A DNA stretch of 31,892 nucleotides from positions 1 through 31,892 of the forward strand of contig CANGUQ010000001.1 of the NCBI GenBank assembly GCA_947456915.1, read 5' to 3'. Positions 7,067-15,263 of the stretch are shown here, in pieces. Made by a program: the position numbers and the translations under genes. The DNA is from Betaproteobacteria bacterium. Lineage in GTDB: Bacteria > Pseudomonadota > Gammaproteobacteria > Burkholderiales > CAIKXV01. Positions within the stretch are counted from its first letter, which is position 1. The number at the start of each line of letters is the position of its first letter. Under the pieces are notes generated by a model. The model was not told where the DNA came from, did no database searches, and saw only the letters and a program-made list of their open reading frames with translations.

Positions 7067-8776
7067 ATGAGCAAGCAGAGCGGTGCCGACTTCATCGCCC
7101 AGGCCGTGCACGCCTACGGCATCAGCCACGTGTTCTTCGTGCCGGCGATCCTGCTGCGCGCGCTCGCGAAGATGGAACCGCTGGGCATCACGCGGGTGAT
7201 GGCGCACGGCGAGAAGGCCACCGCCTACATGGCCGACGGCTACGCGCGCGCGGCACGCAAGCCCGGTGTGGTCCTCGCGCAGCACATCGGCGGCTCGAAC
7301 CTTGCCGCCGGATTGCGCGACGCCTTCCTCGCCGGCTCGCCGGTGGTGGCGATCACCGGCGGACCGATCACTGCCACGCGCTACCGACATGCGTACCAGG
7401 ATCTGGAGCACTTCAGCCAGTTCGATCCGACCACCAAGTTCAACGCACGCGTGGACGACATCTCGCGGCTGGCCGACCTGTGGCAGACGGCGATGCGCGA
7501 AGCGGTGACCGGTGCGCCCGGTCCGGTGCATCTGGAGATCCGCGGTCACCACGCGGAGATCACGCTGGCCGAGGCGGAATTCCCGACTCTCGATGCACGC
7601 TGGACAGCAGTGCCGCCGTTTCGCCCCTCGGCCGACGCGGCCAGCGTCGAATCGGCCCTCAAGCGGCTTGCCGCCGCGCAGCGTCCGGTGATCGTCGCCG
7701 GCGGCGGTGTTGCGTGGTCGGGCGCACAGGCCGAGGTGGTTGCGCTTGCCGAGCGGCTGCAGATTCCGGTGGCGACCTCGCTCAACGGCAAGGGAACGAT
7801 CACCGAGACCCACCCGCTGGCGGTAGGGGTGTGCGGCGGCTACTCGCGCGCCTGCGCGAACCAGACGGTGGCTGCCGCCGACGTCGTCCTGTTCATCGGC
7901 AGTCACACCGGCGGGCAGGTCACCACCGGCTGGAAGGTGCCGCGCCCGGGTACCACGGTGATCCATCTCGACATCGACGCGGCGGAAATCGGCCGCAACT
8001 ACCCGACCGAGATCGCGCTCGTCGGCGATGCAAAGACCGTCCTGCAGCAGATGCTCGATGCCGCCACCGCTTCGCCCGCACTCGCCGCAGCAGCGAACGA
8101 CAGGGCGCCGTGGCTCGCGCAGGCGCGCGGCTTCGTCGAGACGTGGCGCGCCGGACTCGCCGCCCTGATGCAGTCCGACGCGGTACCGATGCGCCCGGAA
8201 CGCCTGTGCGCGGAGATCAGCCGCGCGCTGCCCGAAGGCGGCGTACTGGTTTCCGACACGGGACACTCGGGCATCTGGACCGGCGCGCTGGTGGAGTTCA
8301 CGCGGCCCGGGCAGCGGATGATCCGCTGTGCCGGGTCGCTCGGCTGGGCGCTTCCGGGAGCGATCGGGGTCAAGTGCGCGCTCCCCGCTTCGACCGTGGT
8401 GGCGTTCGCCGGCGACGGCGGCTTCTACTACCACATGGCCGAGCTGGAAACAGCCGCGCGCTACGGCATCAACATCGTGATGGTGGTGAACAACAACAGT
8501 TCGCTCAATCAGGAGATTCCGCTGATCGACGACGCCTACGGTCAGGCGATCACCGAGAAGAGCCGCGAGCTGTGGGGCTTTCGCGACGTGAACTTCGCGA
8601 ACATCGCCCAGAGCATGGGCTGTCTGGGCATTCGCGTCGAGCGCCCATCGGATCTGCCGGCGGCGTTCGCCCGCGCGTTCAGCGCCGGGCGACCCGTGGT
8701 GCTCGACGTCGTCACCGACTTTCGTGCGATGGCGCCCAAGGCGTGGACGGGCACCGCAGGCGGTGGCGGTCACTGA
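7067..8776 (+). CDS. Thiamine-diphosphate-dependent enzyme, acetolactate synthase/decarboxylase-like
   Basis: A 569-residue cytoplasmic protein of normal length for the family. ATG at 7067 follows GGGAGAG. The three domains are in standard order: N-terminal PYR domain with the catalytic glutamate E49 in HGEKATAYMADGYARA; a central domain with VIVAGGGVAWSGA and VATSLNGKGT; and a C-terminal PP domain whose ThDP/Mg motif begins at GDG 449-451 and ends in VVNNNSS. Members cleave or join 2-oxo acids. The sequence does not identify which: acetolactate synthase proper is unlikely because no small regulatory subunit follows and the neighbours are catabolic. It lies between the bicupin and two SMP-30-like genes, 45 bases before the first of these. 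A distant paralogue lies at 16836-18572. Confidence 0.92.
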   Translation: MSKQSGADFIAQAVHAYGISHVFFVPAILLRALAKMEPLGITRVMAHGEKATAYMADGYARAARKPGVVLAQHIGGSNLAAGLRDAFLAGSPVVAITGGPITATRYRHAYQDLEHFSQFDPTTKFNARVDDISRLADLWQTAMREAVTGAPGPVHLEIRGHHAEITLAEAEFPTLDARWTAVPPFRPSADAASVESALKRLAAAQRPVIVAGGGVAWSGAQAEVVALAERLQIPVATSLNGKGTITETHPLAVGVCGGYSRACANQTVAAADVVLFIGSHTGGQVTTGWKVPRPGTTVIHLDIDAAEIGRNYPTEIALVGDAKTVLQQMLDAATASPALAAAANDRAPWLAQARGFVETWRAGLAALMQSDAVPMRPERLCAEISRALPEGGVLVSDTGHSGIWTGALVEFTRPGQRMIRCAGSLGWALPGAIGVKCALPASTVVAFAGDGGFYYHMAELETAARYGINIVMVVNNNSSLNQEIPLIDDAYGQAITEKSRELWGFRDVNFANIAQSMGCLGIRVERPSDLPAAFARAFSAGRPVVLDVVTDFRAMAPKAWTGTAGGGGH

Positions 8777-8821
8777 TCGCGGCAGCGACACTTCATCGAA
8801 ACGCGGAACGAGGAAGCACGC

Positions 8822-9739
8822 ATGGCTCTTGAACTCGATAGCGCAAGCGCCGGCTTCTCCCGGCTGGTCGATGCCGATGCACCGTTCGACCGCATCGCGC
8901 ACGGCCTGTACTTCGGCGAAGGCCCGGTGTGGGACCGACGCACCAAGCAGCTCTACTGGGTCGACATCATCGGCAACACGATCTGGAAATGGCGTCCCGG
9001 CGGCGGGCAGGACATCGTGATGCGCCCCTCGGCGCATGCCAACGGCATGACCTTCGACCGCGAGGGCCGGCTCAACGTGGCCGGCTGGTGCTCGCGCTCG
9101 GTGTGGCGCTTCGAGCCCGACGGCACGTGCACCACGCTCGCCTCGCACTACGACGGGGTGAAGATCAACACGCCCAACGACATCGTCGTGCGCTCCGACG
9201 GGCAGGTCTACTTCACCGACTCCGCCGGCGGCCTGGTGATCCCGGGCATGGTGGCGGAGGACGTGCAGCGCTACCTCGACTTCCAGGGCGTTTACCGGGT
9301 CGGCGGCGATGCGGCCACCGGCGGCAGCGATCGGCTGCAGCTCGCGAGCGACGAGGTGAGCTACCCGAACGGACTCGCCTTCTCCCCCGACGAGAAACTG
9401 CTGTACGTGAACGACACGCGGCAGGCCTACATCCGCGTGTTCGACGTCAACGCCGACGGCAGCCTCGGTCCCGGGCGACGTTTCCACGACATGACGGGAA
9501 CCGAGGGCGGAGTCGCCGACGGCATGAAGTGCGACAGCGAAGGCAACGTGTGGTGCACCGGTCCCGGCGGGCTGCACGTGATCGACCCTTCCGGAAAGCT
9601 GCTCGGGCGCATCTTCGTGCCCAGCCATCACGCCACCAACTTCTGCTGGGGGGGTGATGACTGGCGCACGCTGTACATCACCACCTTCACCTCGGTCTGG
9701 CGCACTCGCGTGAAGCTGCCCGGCATCCCCGTGTGGTGA
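8822..9739 (+). CDS. SMP-30/gluconolactonase-family protein with intact metal site
   Basis: A 305-residue cytoplasmic six-bladed propeller. ATG at 8822 has GAGGAAG upstream. The three divalent-metal ligands of the family are recognisable: E33 in FGEGPVW, N183 in YPNGLAFSPDE and D233 in VADGMKCD. N119 in INTPND matches the substrate-side asparagine. Family members hydrolyse sugar or organic-acid lactones. It follows the ThDP enzyme by 45 bases and precedes a divergent second copy by 73 bases. It is likely a lactone hydrolase in the same pathway; the exact lactone is not deducible. Confidence 0.92.
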   Translation: MALELDSASAGFSRLVDADAPFDRIAHGLYFGEGPVWDRRTKQLYWVDIIGNTIWKWRPGGGQDIVMRPSAHANGMTFDREGRLNVAGWCSRSVWRFEPDGTCTTLASHYDGVKINTPNDIVVRSDGQVYFTDSAGGLVIPGMVAEDVQRYLDFQGVYRVGGDAATGGSDRLQLASDEVSYPNGLAFSPDEKLLYVNDTRQAYIRVFDVNADGSLGPGRRFHDMTGTEGGVADGMKCDSEGNVWCTGPGGLHVIDPSGKLLGRIFVPSHHATNFCWGGDDWRTLYITTFTSVWRTRVKLPGIPVW

Positions 9740-9786
9740 GCGCGCCGGCTCTGCGGCCGAACACTGATCGAATACGCAATTCGCAA

Positions 9787-9802
9787 CCGGTGCGCGCACC
9801 GG
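9787..9802 (+). promoter_or_regulatory. Perfect 16-base palindrome beside the ribosome-binding site
   Basis: CCGGTGCG followed by CGCACCGG ends two bases before the GGAG that serves the gene at 9813. As RNA it would form a six-pair stem beside the Shine-Dalgarno; as DNA it could be an operator. A palindrome of this size may occur by chance in GC-rich DNA. Confidence 0.3.
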
Positions 9803-9812
9803 CAGGAGAACG

Positions 9813-10733
9813 ATGATGGGATGGAGCTTCGAAACGGTGAGCGGGCCTGGCGGCACACCCTTCACCGGCGCACTGGGCGGACTCGCCTGGGACGGCAGCG
9901 GTCTGCTGGTGAGCGCAACGGAAGCCGGATTCATCTATCGCCTCGATCCGGCGAGCGGTGCGGTGACCGAGTGGCGCAAATACGCCAATCGCGTCAACGG
10001 CATCGCGTTCTCGACCGAGCCGGGTGTGCTGTTCGGCTGCCAGGAGGGCGGCCGACGGGTGATCCAGTTCCAGCCGCGCGGCACGGCAAACCCGACGGCC
10101 ACCCGCATCGACGGCGCCGTGCACAACTTCCCGTGCGATCTGTGCGTCGACCGTGCAGGACGCGTCTGGTTCTCCGACCCGTACAGCCACGTCCTGTCGT
10201 TCGGACCGCAGATCTTCCCGCCGCTGCACCACGCCTCGGTACTGCGCCTCGCACGCGACGAGCGTGCGCACTGGCACCTCGACCGGGTCACCGAGGACAC
10301 ACATGCGCCACGCGCGCTGGTGCTCTCGCCCGACGAGAAGACGCTCTATCTCGCCGAAGGCGAGGTCGGTCGGCCGGGGCCGCGCGAACTGCGCGCCTAT
10401 CCGGTCGATGCCCACGGCCATGTCGGCCGGCCCGTCGTGCTGCACACCTTCGGCAGTGACCATCGTGGCGAGCATCGCGGCATCGAAGGACTCTGCCTCG
10501 ACTCCGCGGGCAACCTGATCGCCGTGTGCGGCGCCCGCGCCGCCGGTCCCGGTCCGCACGTGATGGTGTTTTCGCCCGCGGGTACGGTACTCGAGTCACA
10601 CCCGCTGCCCGAGGATCTGCCGGCGCGCTGTGCGTTCGGCGGCCCGGCACTCGACACGCTGTACATCTCGACGCTGACCGGCAAGATGATCAAGGCCACC
10701 GGCATCGGGCGCAGCGGGTACCGGAGGTTCTAG
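9813..10733 (+). CDS. SMP-30-like beta-propeller protein with substituted metal ligands
   Basis: A 306-residue cytoplasmic protein. Two ATGs stand in tandem (9813 and 9816); GGAG at 9805-9808 is better spaced for the second. The propeller is evident from LDPASGAV, DRAGRVWFSDP, LSPDEKTLYLAEG and LDSAGNLIAV. Aligned with its neighbour, the three metal positions differ: Glu becomes Gly (G22/G23 in ALGGLAW), Asn becomes R167 (APRALVLSPDE) and Asp becomes E225 (RGIEGLCLD). The usual PND is PCD (residues 107-109). It may be a non-catalytic or differently acting propeller. It sits 73 bases after the intact copy and 78 bases before a Bug gene, so co-transcription is likely. The fold assignment is firm; the function is not. 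Confidence 0.85.
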   Translation: MMGWSFETVSGPGGTPFTGALGGLAWDGSGLLVSATEAGFIYRLDPASGAVTEWRKYANRVNGIAFSTEPGVLFGCQEGGRRVIQFQPRGTANPTATRIDGAVHNFPCDLCVDRAGRVWFSDPYSHVLSFGPQIFPPLHHASVLRLARDERAHWHLDRVTEDTHAPRALVLSPDEKTLYLAEGEVGRPGPRELRAYPVDAHGHVGRPVVLHTFGSDHRGEHRGIEGLCLDSAGNLIAVCGARAAGPGPHVMVFSPAGTVLESHPLPEDLPARCAFGGPALDTLYISTLTGKMIKATGIGRSGYRRF

Positions 10734-10811
10734 CCGGGCGGTGGTTGCGTGGTGAGGCGTTGACTTTGTGGAGAGGCCCCGGCAGAGGGCCGCAAACCCG
10801 AGGAGGTCGAT

Positions 10812-11813
10812 ATGCTCACAGTGCGTTGGCAGAGGATCGTGCTGGAGGTCGCCGTCGCGCCGGCAGCCGCAGTCGGCGTGGCGGTGCTGGGCGCGCTGGC
10901 GGCACCGGTGCCGGTATCGGCGCAGGAGTTTCCGCAAAAGCCGATCCGCATCGTCGTCGGGCCCGGCCCGGACGTCGTCGGACGCCTGCTCGGCGCGCAG
11001 TTCACCGAGACGTGGGGCCAGCAGACGGTCATCGATCCACGCCCGGGCGGCGGTGGTGTCATCGCTGCCGAACTGGTAGCGAAGGCGCCGGCAGACGGCC
11101 ATACGCTGCTGCTGGGCAGCGCCGCCTACACGATCAATGCGGTGCTGCAACCCGGTTCGACCGACCTGATGCGCGACTTCACGCCGGTGGCGTTCGCCGC
11201 CTCCTCGCCGTTCGTGCTGCTCGTGCACCCTTCGCTGCCGGTGAAATCAGCGGCGGAGTTCGTCGCGCTCGCGCGCAAGCGGCCCGGGCAGATCAACTAC
11301 GCGTCCTCGGGCAACGGTACGCCGCCGCACCTGGCCGGCGAGCTGTTCAAGTCCTCGGCGAAGATCGATCTGGTACACGTGCCGTACAAGTCGGCGGGCC
11401 CGGCGATCATCGACGCGGTCGCCGGCCATGTGCAGATGATGTTCGGGATCGCTTCGGTGGCGGTGCCGCAGATGCAGGGCGGCAAACTGCGCGGGCTGGC
11501 AGTGACCAGTCGCGAGCGCTCCCGCCTGGCCCCGGAACTGCCTACGCTCGCCGAGGCCGCCGGGCTGCCGGGCTTCGAGGTGATCGGCTGGAACGGACTC
11601 CTCGCGCCGGCGGCCACGCCGCGGGCGGTGGTCGGTCGACTCAACGCCGAGTCGATGCGCGCGCTGGCCAAGCCGGAGTTCCAGGCGAAGCTGATCGCGG
11701 CCGGGTACGAGCCCGGCGCGCCGAACACGCCGGAGCAGTTCGTAGAGTACATGCGCGGCGAGATCGCCCGCTGGACGAAGCTCGTGAAGGAAACAGGAAT
11801 GAAGGTGGATTGA
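10812..11813 (+). CDS. Bug/TctC-family periplasmic substrate-binding protein, short ligand loop
   Basis: A 333-residue exported protein. ATG at 10812 has AGGAGG five bases upstream, the best ribosome-binding site among the Bug genes here. The signal peptide is long (about 37 residues) and ends VPVSAQ-EF. Motifs are PADGHTLLLGS, VHPSLPVKSAAEF, NYASSGNGTPPHL, LVHVPYKS and PNTPEQFVEYM. The first ligand loop is VVGPGPD, about three residues shorter than PFPPGGxxD and matching the truncated-window Bug protein at 3-992. It is the first of three Bug genes in this series and lies directly behind the two SMP-30-like genes. The ligand is unknown. Confidence 0.93.
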   Translation: MLTVRWQRIVLEVAVAPAAAVGVAVLGALAAPVPVSAQEFPQKPIRIVVGPGPDVVGRLLGAQFTETWGQQTVIDPRPGGGGVIAAELVAKAPADGHTLLLGSAAYTINAVLQPGSTDLMRDFTPVAFAASSPFVLLVHPSLPVKSAAEFVALARKRPGQINYASSGNGTPPHLAGELFKSSAKIDLVHVPYKSAGPAIIDAVAGHVQMMFGIASVAVPQMQGGKLRGLAVTSRERSRLAPELPTLAEAAGLPGFEVIGWNGLLAPAATPRAVVGRLNAESMRALAKPEFQAKLIAAGYEPGAPNTPEQFVEYMRGEIARWTKLVKETGMKVD

Positions 11814-11936
11814 GCCGTGAAGCCGCGCGGGGGCAGGCCCGGTCCGCTCCCGCGGCGCGCAGCGGCAACGGATGATGCGTGCGCCGCGCGCGCGCGCGTC
11901 AAGAGTGACGCATCCGACCTGCAAGCACAGACCACG

Positions 11937-12962
11937 ATGACCCGCACACCCTCTGCCGATGCCGTGACCCGCGGCCAGCCTGCACGCACGGGCGCTCTGG
12001 CGCTCGCGTGCGCCACGCTGCTGGTTGCAGCCGCACCGGTGCCGGCGCAGACCCCGCCGCGCGATTACCCGTTGAAGGCGCTGCGACTGGTTGCGCCGTT
12101 TCCGCCTGGCGGCTCGTCGGATCTCGTCGCGCGGGTGGTGGCCCAGGGTCTCGCCGAAGCGCTGGGCCAGGCAGTGATCACCGACAATCGCGCCGGTGCC
12201 GGCGGCAGCGTGGGCAGCGCGCTGGTGGCGAAATCGGCACCGGACGGCTACACGCTGCTGCTCGCCGGCGTGGGCCCGATCGCCACCAACGTGCACCTCT
12301 ACCCGGATGTCGGCTACGACCCGTTGCGCGACTTCGCCGCGCTGACCCCGGTGGCGAGCGCACCGACGATGCTGGTCTCGCACCCGAGCGTTCCGGCGAA
12401 GAACGTGAAGGAGCTGCTCGCGCTGGCACGACAGAAGCCGGGCTGGCTCACCTGCGGTTCGGGCGGGGTGGGCACCCCCGCCCACCTGGGCTGCGAGATG
12501 TTCAAGCTGCTCGCCCGGGTCGACATCCTGCACGTGGCCTACAAGGGCAGCGGCCAGGCGATCAACGACCTGCTCGGTGGCCAGATCCACCTCGTGTTCG
12601 CGAGCACGCCGGTCGGCGTGCCGAATCTGCGCAACGGCAAGCTGCGCGGCTTCGCCGTCACCTCGGCTGCGCGCACGCCGCAGGCACCCGAGCTGCCCAC
12701 GCTGGACGAATCCGGCGTGAACGGATACGTGTTCGACAGCTGGTGGGGCGCCTTCATGCCCGCACGCACCGCAGCGCCCATCGTCGAGCGCGTCGCCAGC
12801 GAAATCGGTCGCATCGTGCAGCTGCCCGACACGCGCGAGCGCTTCGCCACGCTCGGCCTGGACCCGTACGTGCTCACCCCGAAGCAGTTCGCCGCCATGG
12901 TGCGCGCCGACGTCGAGCGCATCGGGCGACTGGTGCGCGAAGCGGGAATAAAGCCCGAGTGA
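11937..12962 (+). CDS. Bug/TctC-family periplasmic substrate-binding protein, canonical loop
   Basis: A 341-residue exported protein. ATG at 11937 gives a conventional signal peptide of about 37 residues ending PVPAQ-TP, although its ribosome-binding site is weak. A GTG at 11817, four bases after the preceding stop, would add 40 Arg-rich residues and cannot be excluded. The ligand loop is canonical: APFPPGGSSD. Other hallmarks are TDNRAGAGGSVGSALV, PDGYTLLLAG, VKELLALARQKPG, ILHVAYKGSG and TPKQFAAMV. The 123 bases upstream contain a CG run (about 11883-11898) but no gene. It lies between another Bug gene and the amidohydrolase in the same series. Confidence 0.92.
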   Translation: MTRTPSADAVTRGQPARTGALALACATLLVAAAPVPAQTPPRDYPLKALRLVAPFPPGGSSDLVARVVAQGLAEALGQAVITDNRAGAGGSVGSALVAKSAPDGYTLLLAGVGPIATNVHLYPDVGYDPLRDFAALTPVASAPTMLVSHPSVPAKNVKELLALARQKPGWLTCGSGGVGTPAHLGCEMFKLLARVDILHVAYKGSGQAINDLLGGQIHLVFASTPVGVPNLRNGKLRGFAVTSAARTPQAPELPTLDESGVNGYVFDSWWGAFMPARTAAPIVERVASEIGRIVQLPDTRERFATLGLDPYVLTPKQFAAMVRADVERIGRLVREAGIKPE

Positions 12963-12983
12963 TGCACGAGCGCTCCCCCGATA

Positions 12984-13032
12984 CCGCTGCGCGGCCGGCC
13001 AGTTGCACCACCATCGCAGCCGGCGGCAGCGG
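12984..13032 (+). terminator. Intercistronic stem-loop after the Bug gene
   Basis: CCGCTGC (12984-12990) pairs with GCAGCGG (13026-13032), and inside it GCCGGC (12994-12999) pairs with GCCGGC (13019-13024). Small bulges interrupt the stem and the loop is about 19 bases. It starts 21 bases after the Bug stop and ends 66 bases before the amidohydrolase. There is no T-run, so it may stabilise the upstream mRNA or reduce read-through rather than end transcription. Confidence 0.35.
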
Positions 13033-13098
13033 CCGCGCGCGCCTGTCGCGCCGGTCCGCCGTCGTCTCCCGCAACCCGAGAGCCCACCGGAGCACGCA

Positions 13099-14124
13099 AT
13101 GACCCGCCGCAGCAAGACGACCGCGAAGCCGCGCCGCATCGACGTGCACAGCCACGTGATTCCGAAGCCGATGCTGGAGGCGATCGAACGCGACCCGGCA
13201 CGCTTCCAGATGCGTTTCGAGATGCGTGACGGCAGGCGCCGCATCGTGCGCGAAGGCGGCAACGTGTTTCCCGTGTACGACGAGTTCTCCGATGCCGCGG
13301 TGAAGGTCGCCGGCATGGACCGCAAGGGTCTGGACGTGTCGTTCATCTCGCCGGCGCCGATGGTGCTGTTCTACTGGCTCGACGCCGATGTCGCGCTCGA
13401 AGGCTCGCGCATCGTCAACGACGGCATTGCCGAGATGGTGGCGCAGTATCCGGATCGGCTGAAAGGCATGGGCACGCTGCCGATGCAGCACCCTGATGCG
13501 GCGATCGCCGAGCTGGAACGCATCGTGCGCGATCACGGGTTTCGTGCGATCGAGCTCGGCACGTCGGTCGGCGAGGAGCAGCTCTCCGACCCGCGATTCC
13601 GGCCGGTGCTGCGGCGCGCGCAGGAGCTCAAGGTGTTCATCTTCGCGCACCCGTACTCGTTCACGCCAGAGTGCGGCACGGAGCACTACCACCTGCGCAA
13701 TCTGATCGGCAACCCGCTGCACACGACGATCATGGTCGGCAACCTGATGTTCAGCGGCGCGCTCGACGATCTGAAGACGCTGAAGATCGTGCTCGCGCAC
13801 GGCGGGGGCTACGTTCCCTACCAGATCGGTCGCTTCGTGCACGGGCACAAGGTGCGCCACGACACGAAGCAGCACACGAGGACCTCTCCCGAGAAGATGC
13901 TGCGGCGGTTCTGGTACGACGCTCTGGTACACGACGAGCGCGCGCTGCGCTATCTGATCGATCGCGTCGGTGCGGACCGTGTCGTGCTCGGCACCGACGC
14001 TCCGTTCGACATGGGCGAGGAAGCGCCGCTCGCGCGACTCGCGCAGGTGAAGCGGCTGACTCCTGCCGAGCGGGCGATGATCGTCCACGGCAACGCGCAG
14101 AAGCTCTACGGGAGAAAGCTGTAG
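13099..14124 (+). CDS. Amidohydrolase-2 family protein, ACMSD-like metal-dependent hydrolase/decarboxylase
   Basis: A 341-residue cytoplasmic TIM-barrel protein. ATG at 13099 follows CGGAG; the longer reading frame upstream is His/Arg-rich filler. Metal-site signatures are in order: H17 and H19 in DVHSHVIP, H184 in FAHPYSF, H234 in LAHGGGY and D300 in LGTDAPFD. This pattern is that of the aminocarboxymuconate-semialdehyde decarboxylase group, whose members decarboxylate or hydrate ring-fission products and related acids. The substrate here is unknown. It is followed after two bases by a Bug gene, so translation is probably coupled. Its presence with ThDP and lactonase-like enzymes supports a catabolic pathway for an organic acid. 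Confidence 0.92.
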   Translation: MTRRSKTTAKPRRIDVHSHVIPKPMLEAIERDPARFQMRFEMRDGRRRIVREGGNVFPVYDEFSDAAVKVAGMDRKGLDVSFISPAPMVLFYWLDADVALEGSRIVNDGIAEMVAQYPDRLKGMGTLPMQHPDAAIAELERIVRDHGFRAIELGTSVGEEQLSDPRFRPVLRRAQELKVFIFAHPYSFTPECGTEHYHLRNLIGNPLHTTIMVGNLMFSGALDDLKTLKIVLAHGGGYVPYQIGRFVHGHKVRHDTKQHTRTSPEKMLRRFWYDALVHDERALRYLIDRVGADRVVLGTDAPFDMGEEAPLARLAQVKRLTPAERAMIVHGNAQKLYGRKL

Positions 14125-14126
14125 CG

Positions 14127-15239
14127 ATGGTCACCGCCGATCGCATGCACCGGCGTCGCGTGCGCTGCCGTATGCCGCGGCCGGAGCGCGCCGGCTGCGC
14201 TCCCGGAACGGGTTGCGGCTGCGCTGCGGTGAAAGCGCCTCGCCGCGTACCGCTGCGGTGCGCAGTCGTGGCGCTGGCCGCGGTTGCGACGGTCGATCCC
14301 GGCTGGGCACAGTCCCCTGGCGCGTCGGCTGGCGCGACGAACTTTCCCACGCGTTCGCTGCGCCTGATCGTGCCTTCGGGCCCGGTCGGACCGAGCGATT
14401 TCCTCGCCCGGGCACTCGCCTCGCGACTGGCGGAGAACCTGAAGCAGCCGGTGACCGTCGACAACCGGCCGGGCGCGGGCGGTACGCTGGGTACCACGCT
14501 CACCGCGCGCGCGGCGCCCGACGGCTACACGCTGCTGGTGATGGGTCTGAACAACTATGCGATCAACGCAACCCTCTACGGCTCGCTCCAGTACGACCCG
14601 CTGAAGGATCTCGCACCGGTGTCGATCCTCGCCGAGGCGCCGCTGCTGATCGCCGTGCACCCGTCGGTCCCGGCGAAGAGCGTGGCGCAGCTGGTCGCGC
14701 TTGCGCGCAATCACAGGAAGGGTCTCGACTATGCCTCGGGCGGCGCAGGCACCGGCCCGCACCTGGCGATGGAGCTGTTTCTCGAGCGCACCGGCGTCAG
14801 GATGGAGCACATCCCCTACAAGGGGGCGGGCGCAGCGCTGAACGAGCTGATCGCCGGCCAGGTCGGCGTGACGATGGTCAACATGACCGCCGGACTGCCG
14901 TTCGTGCGGGCGGGCAAGCTGCGCGCGATCGCGGTGACCAGCGCCGCGCGAGCGCCGAGCGCGAAGGACATCCCGACCATCGCCGAATCCGGTTATCCCG
15001 ACTTCATCACTACCGGTCAGCACTTCGCCGTCGTTCCCGGCGCCACCCCGCGCGAACTGGTCGCTCGACTGCACGGCGAACTCACGCGGGCGATCCACTC
15101 GCCCGAAGTGCGCGAGCGACTCGCCGCAGAGGGCTCGGAGATCGTCGGCAGCACACCGGAGCAGGCCGCGCAGGTCACGCGCGAGGAGATCGCGCGCTGG
15201 GCGAAGGTGATCAGGCGGCTGGGGTTGACGGCGAACTGA
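14127..15239 (+). CDS. Bug/TctC-family periplasmic substrate-binding protein
   Basis: ATG at 14127 lies two bases after the amidohydrolase stop with GGGAG upstream, giving 370 residues. This leaves an unusually long Arg/Cys-rich segment before the hydrophobic signal core (CAVVALAAVATVDPGWAQ). A GTG at 14229 would give a more typical 336 residues, so the start is uncertain. Hallmarks are VDNRPGAGGTLGTTL, PDGYTLLVMG, VHPSVPAKSVAQL, MEHIPYKGAG and GSTPEQAAQV. The ligand loop is of normal length but reads VPSGPVGPSD in place of PFPPGG. It is the last gene of the plus-strand series; two stem-loops follow before the convergent cupin gene. Confidence 0.9.
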   Translation: MVTADRMHRRRVRCRMPRPERAGCAPGTGCGCAAVKAPRRVPLRCAVVALAAVATVDPGWAQSPGASAGATNFPTRSLRLIVPSGPVGPSDFLARALASRLAENLKQPVTVDNRPGAGGTLGTTLTARAAPDGYTLLVMGLNNYAINATLYGSLQYDPLKDLAPVSILAEAPLLIAVHPSVPAKSVAQLVALARNHRKGLDYASGGAGTGPHLAMELFLERTGVRMEHIPYKGAGAALNELIAGQVGVTMVNMTAGLPFVRAGKLRAIAVTSAARAPSAKDIPTIAESGYPDFITTGQHFAVVPGATPRELVARLHGELTRAIHSPEVRERLAAEGSEIVGSTPEQAAQVTREEIARWAKVIRRLGLTAN

Positions 15240-15263
15240 GACGATGCGCCGGCCCGGCTGCAC

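Noticed and set aside
6872..9934. A 1020-codon open frame on the minus strand
   Set aside because: It lies opposite the ThDP and SMP-30 genes, which have clear motifs and ribosome-binding sites. Its translation is low-complexity His/Arg/Ala/Val-rich with no family features; long antisense frames are expected at this GC content.
10760..10765. TTGACT resembling a -35 box before the Bug gene at 10812
   Set aside because: No -10-like hexamer lies 16-18 bases downstream, so an internal promoter is unsupported.
11883..11898. Alternating CG run upstream of a Bug gene
   Set aside because: Short simple-sequence run, common in DNA of this composition; no evidence of function.
11247..13346. A 699-codon minus-strand open frame
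   Set aside because: It is antisense to two Bug genes and the start of the amidohydrolase; no recognisable domain.
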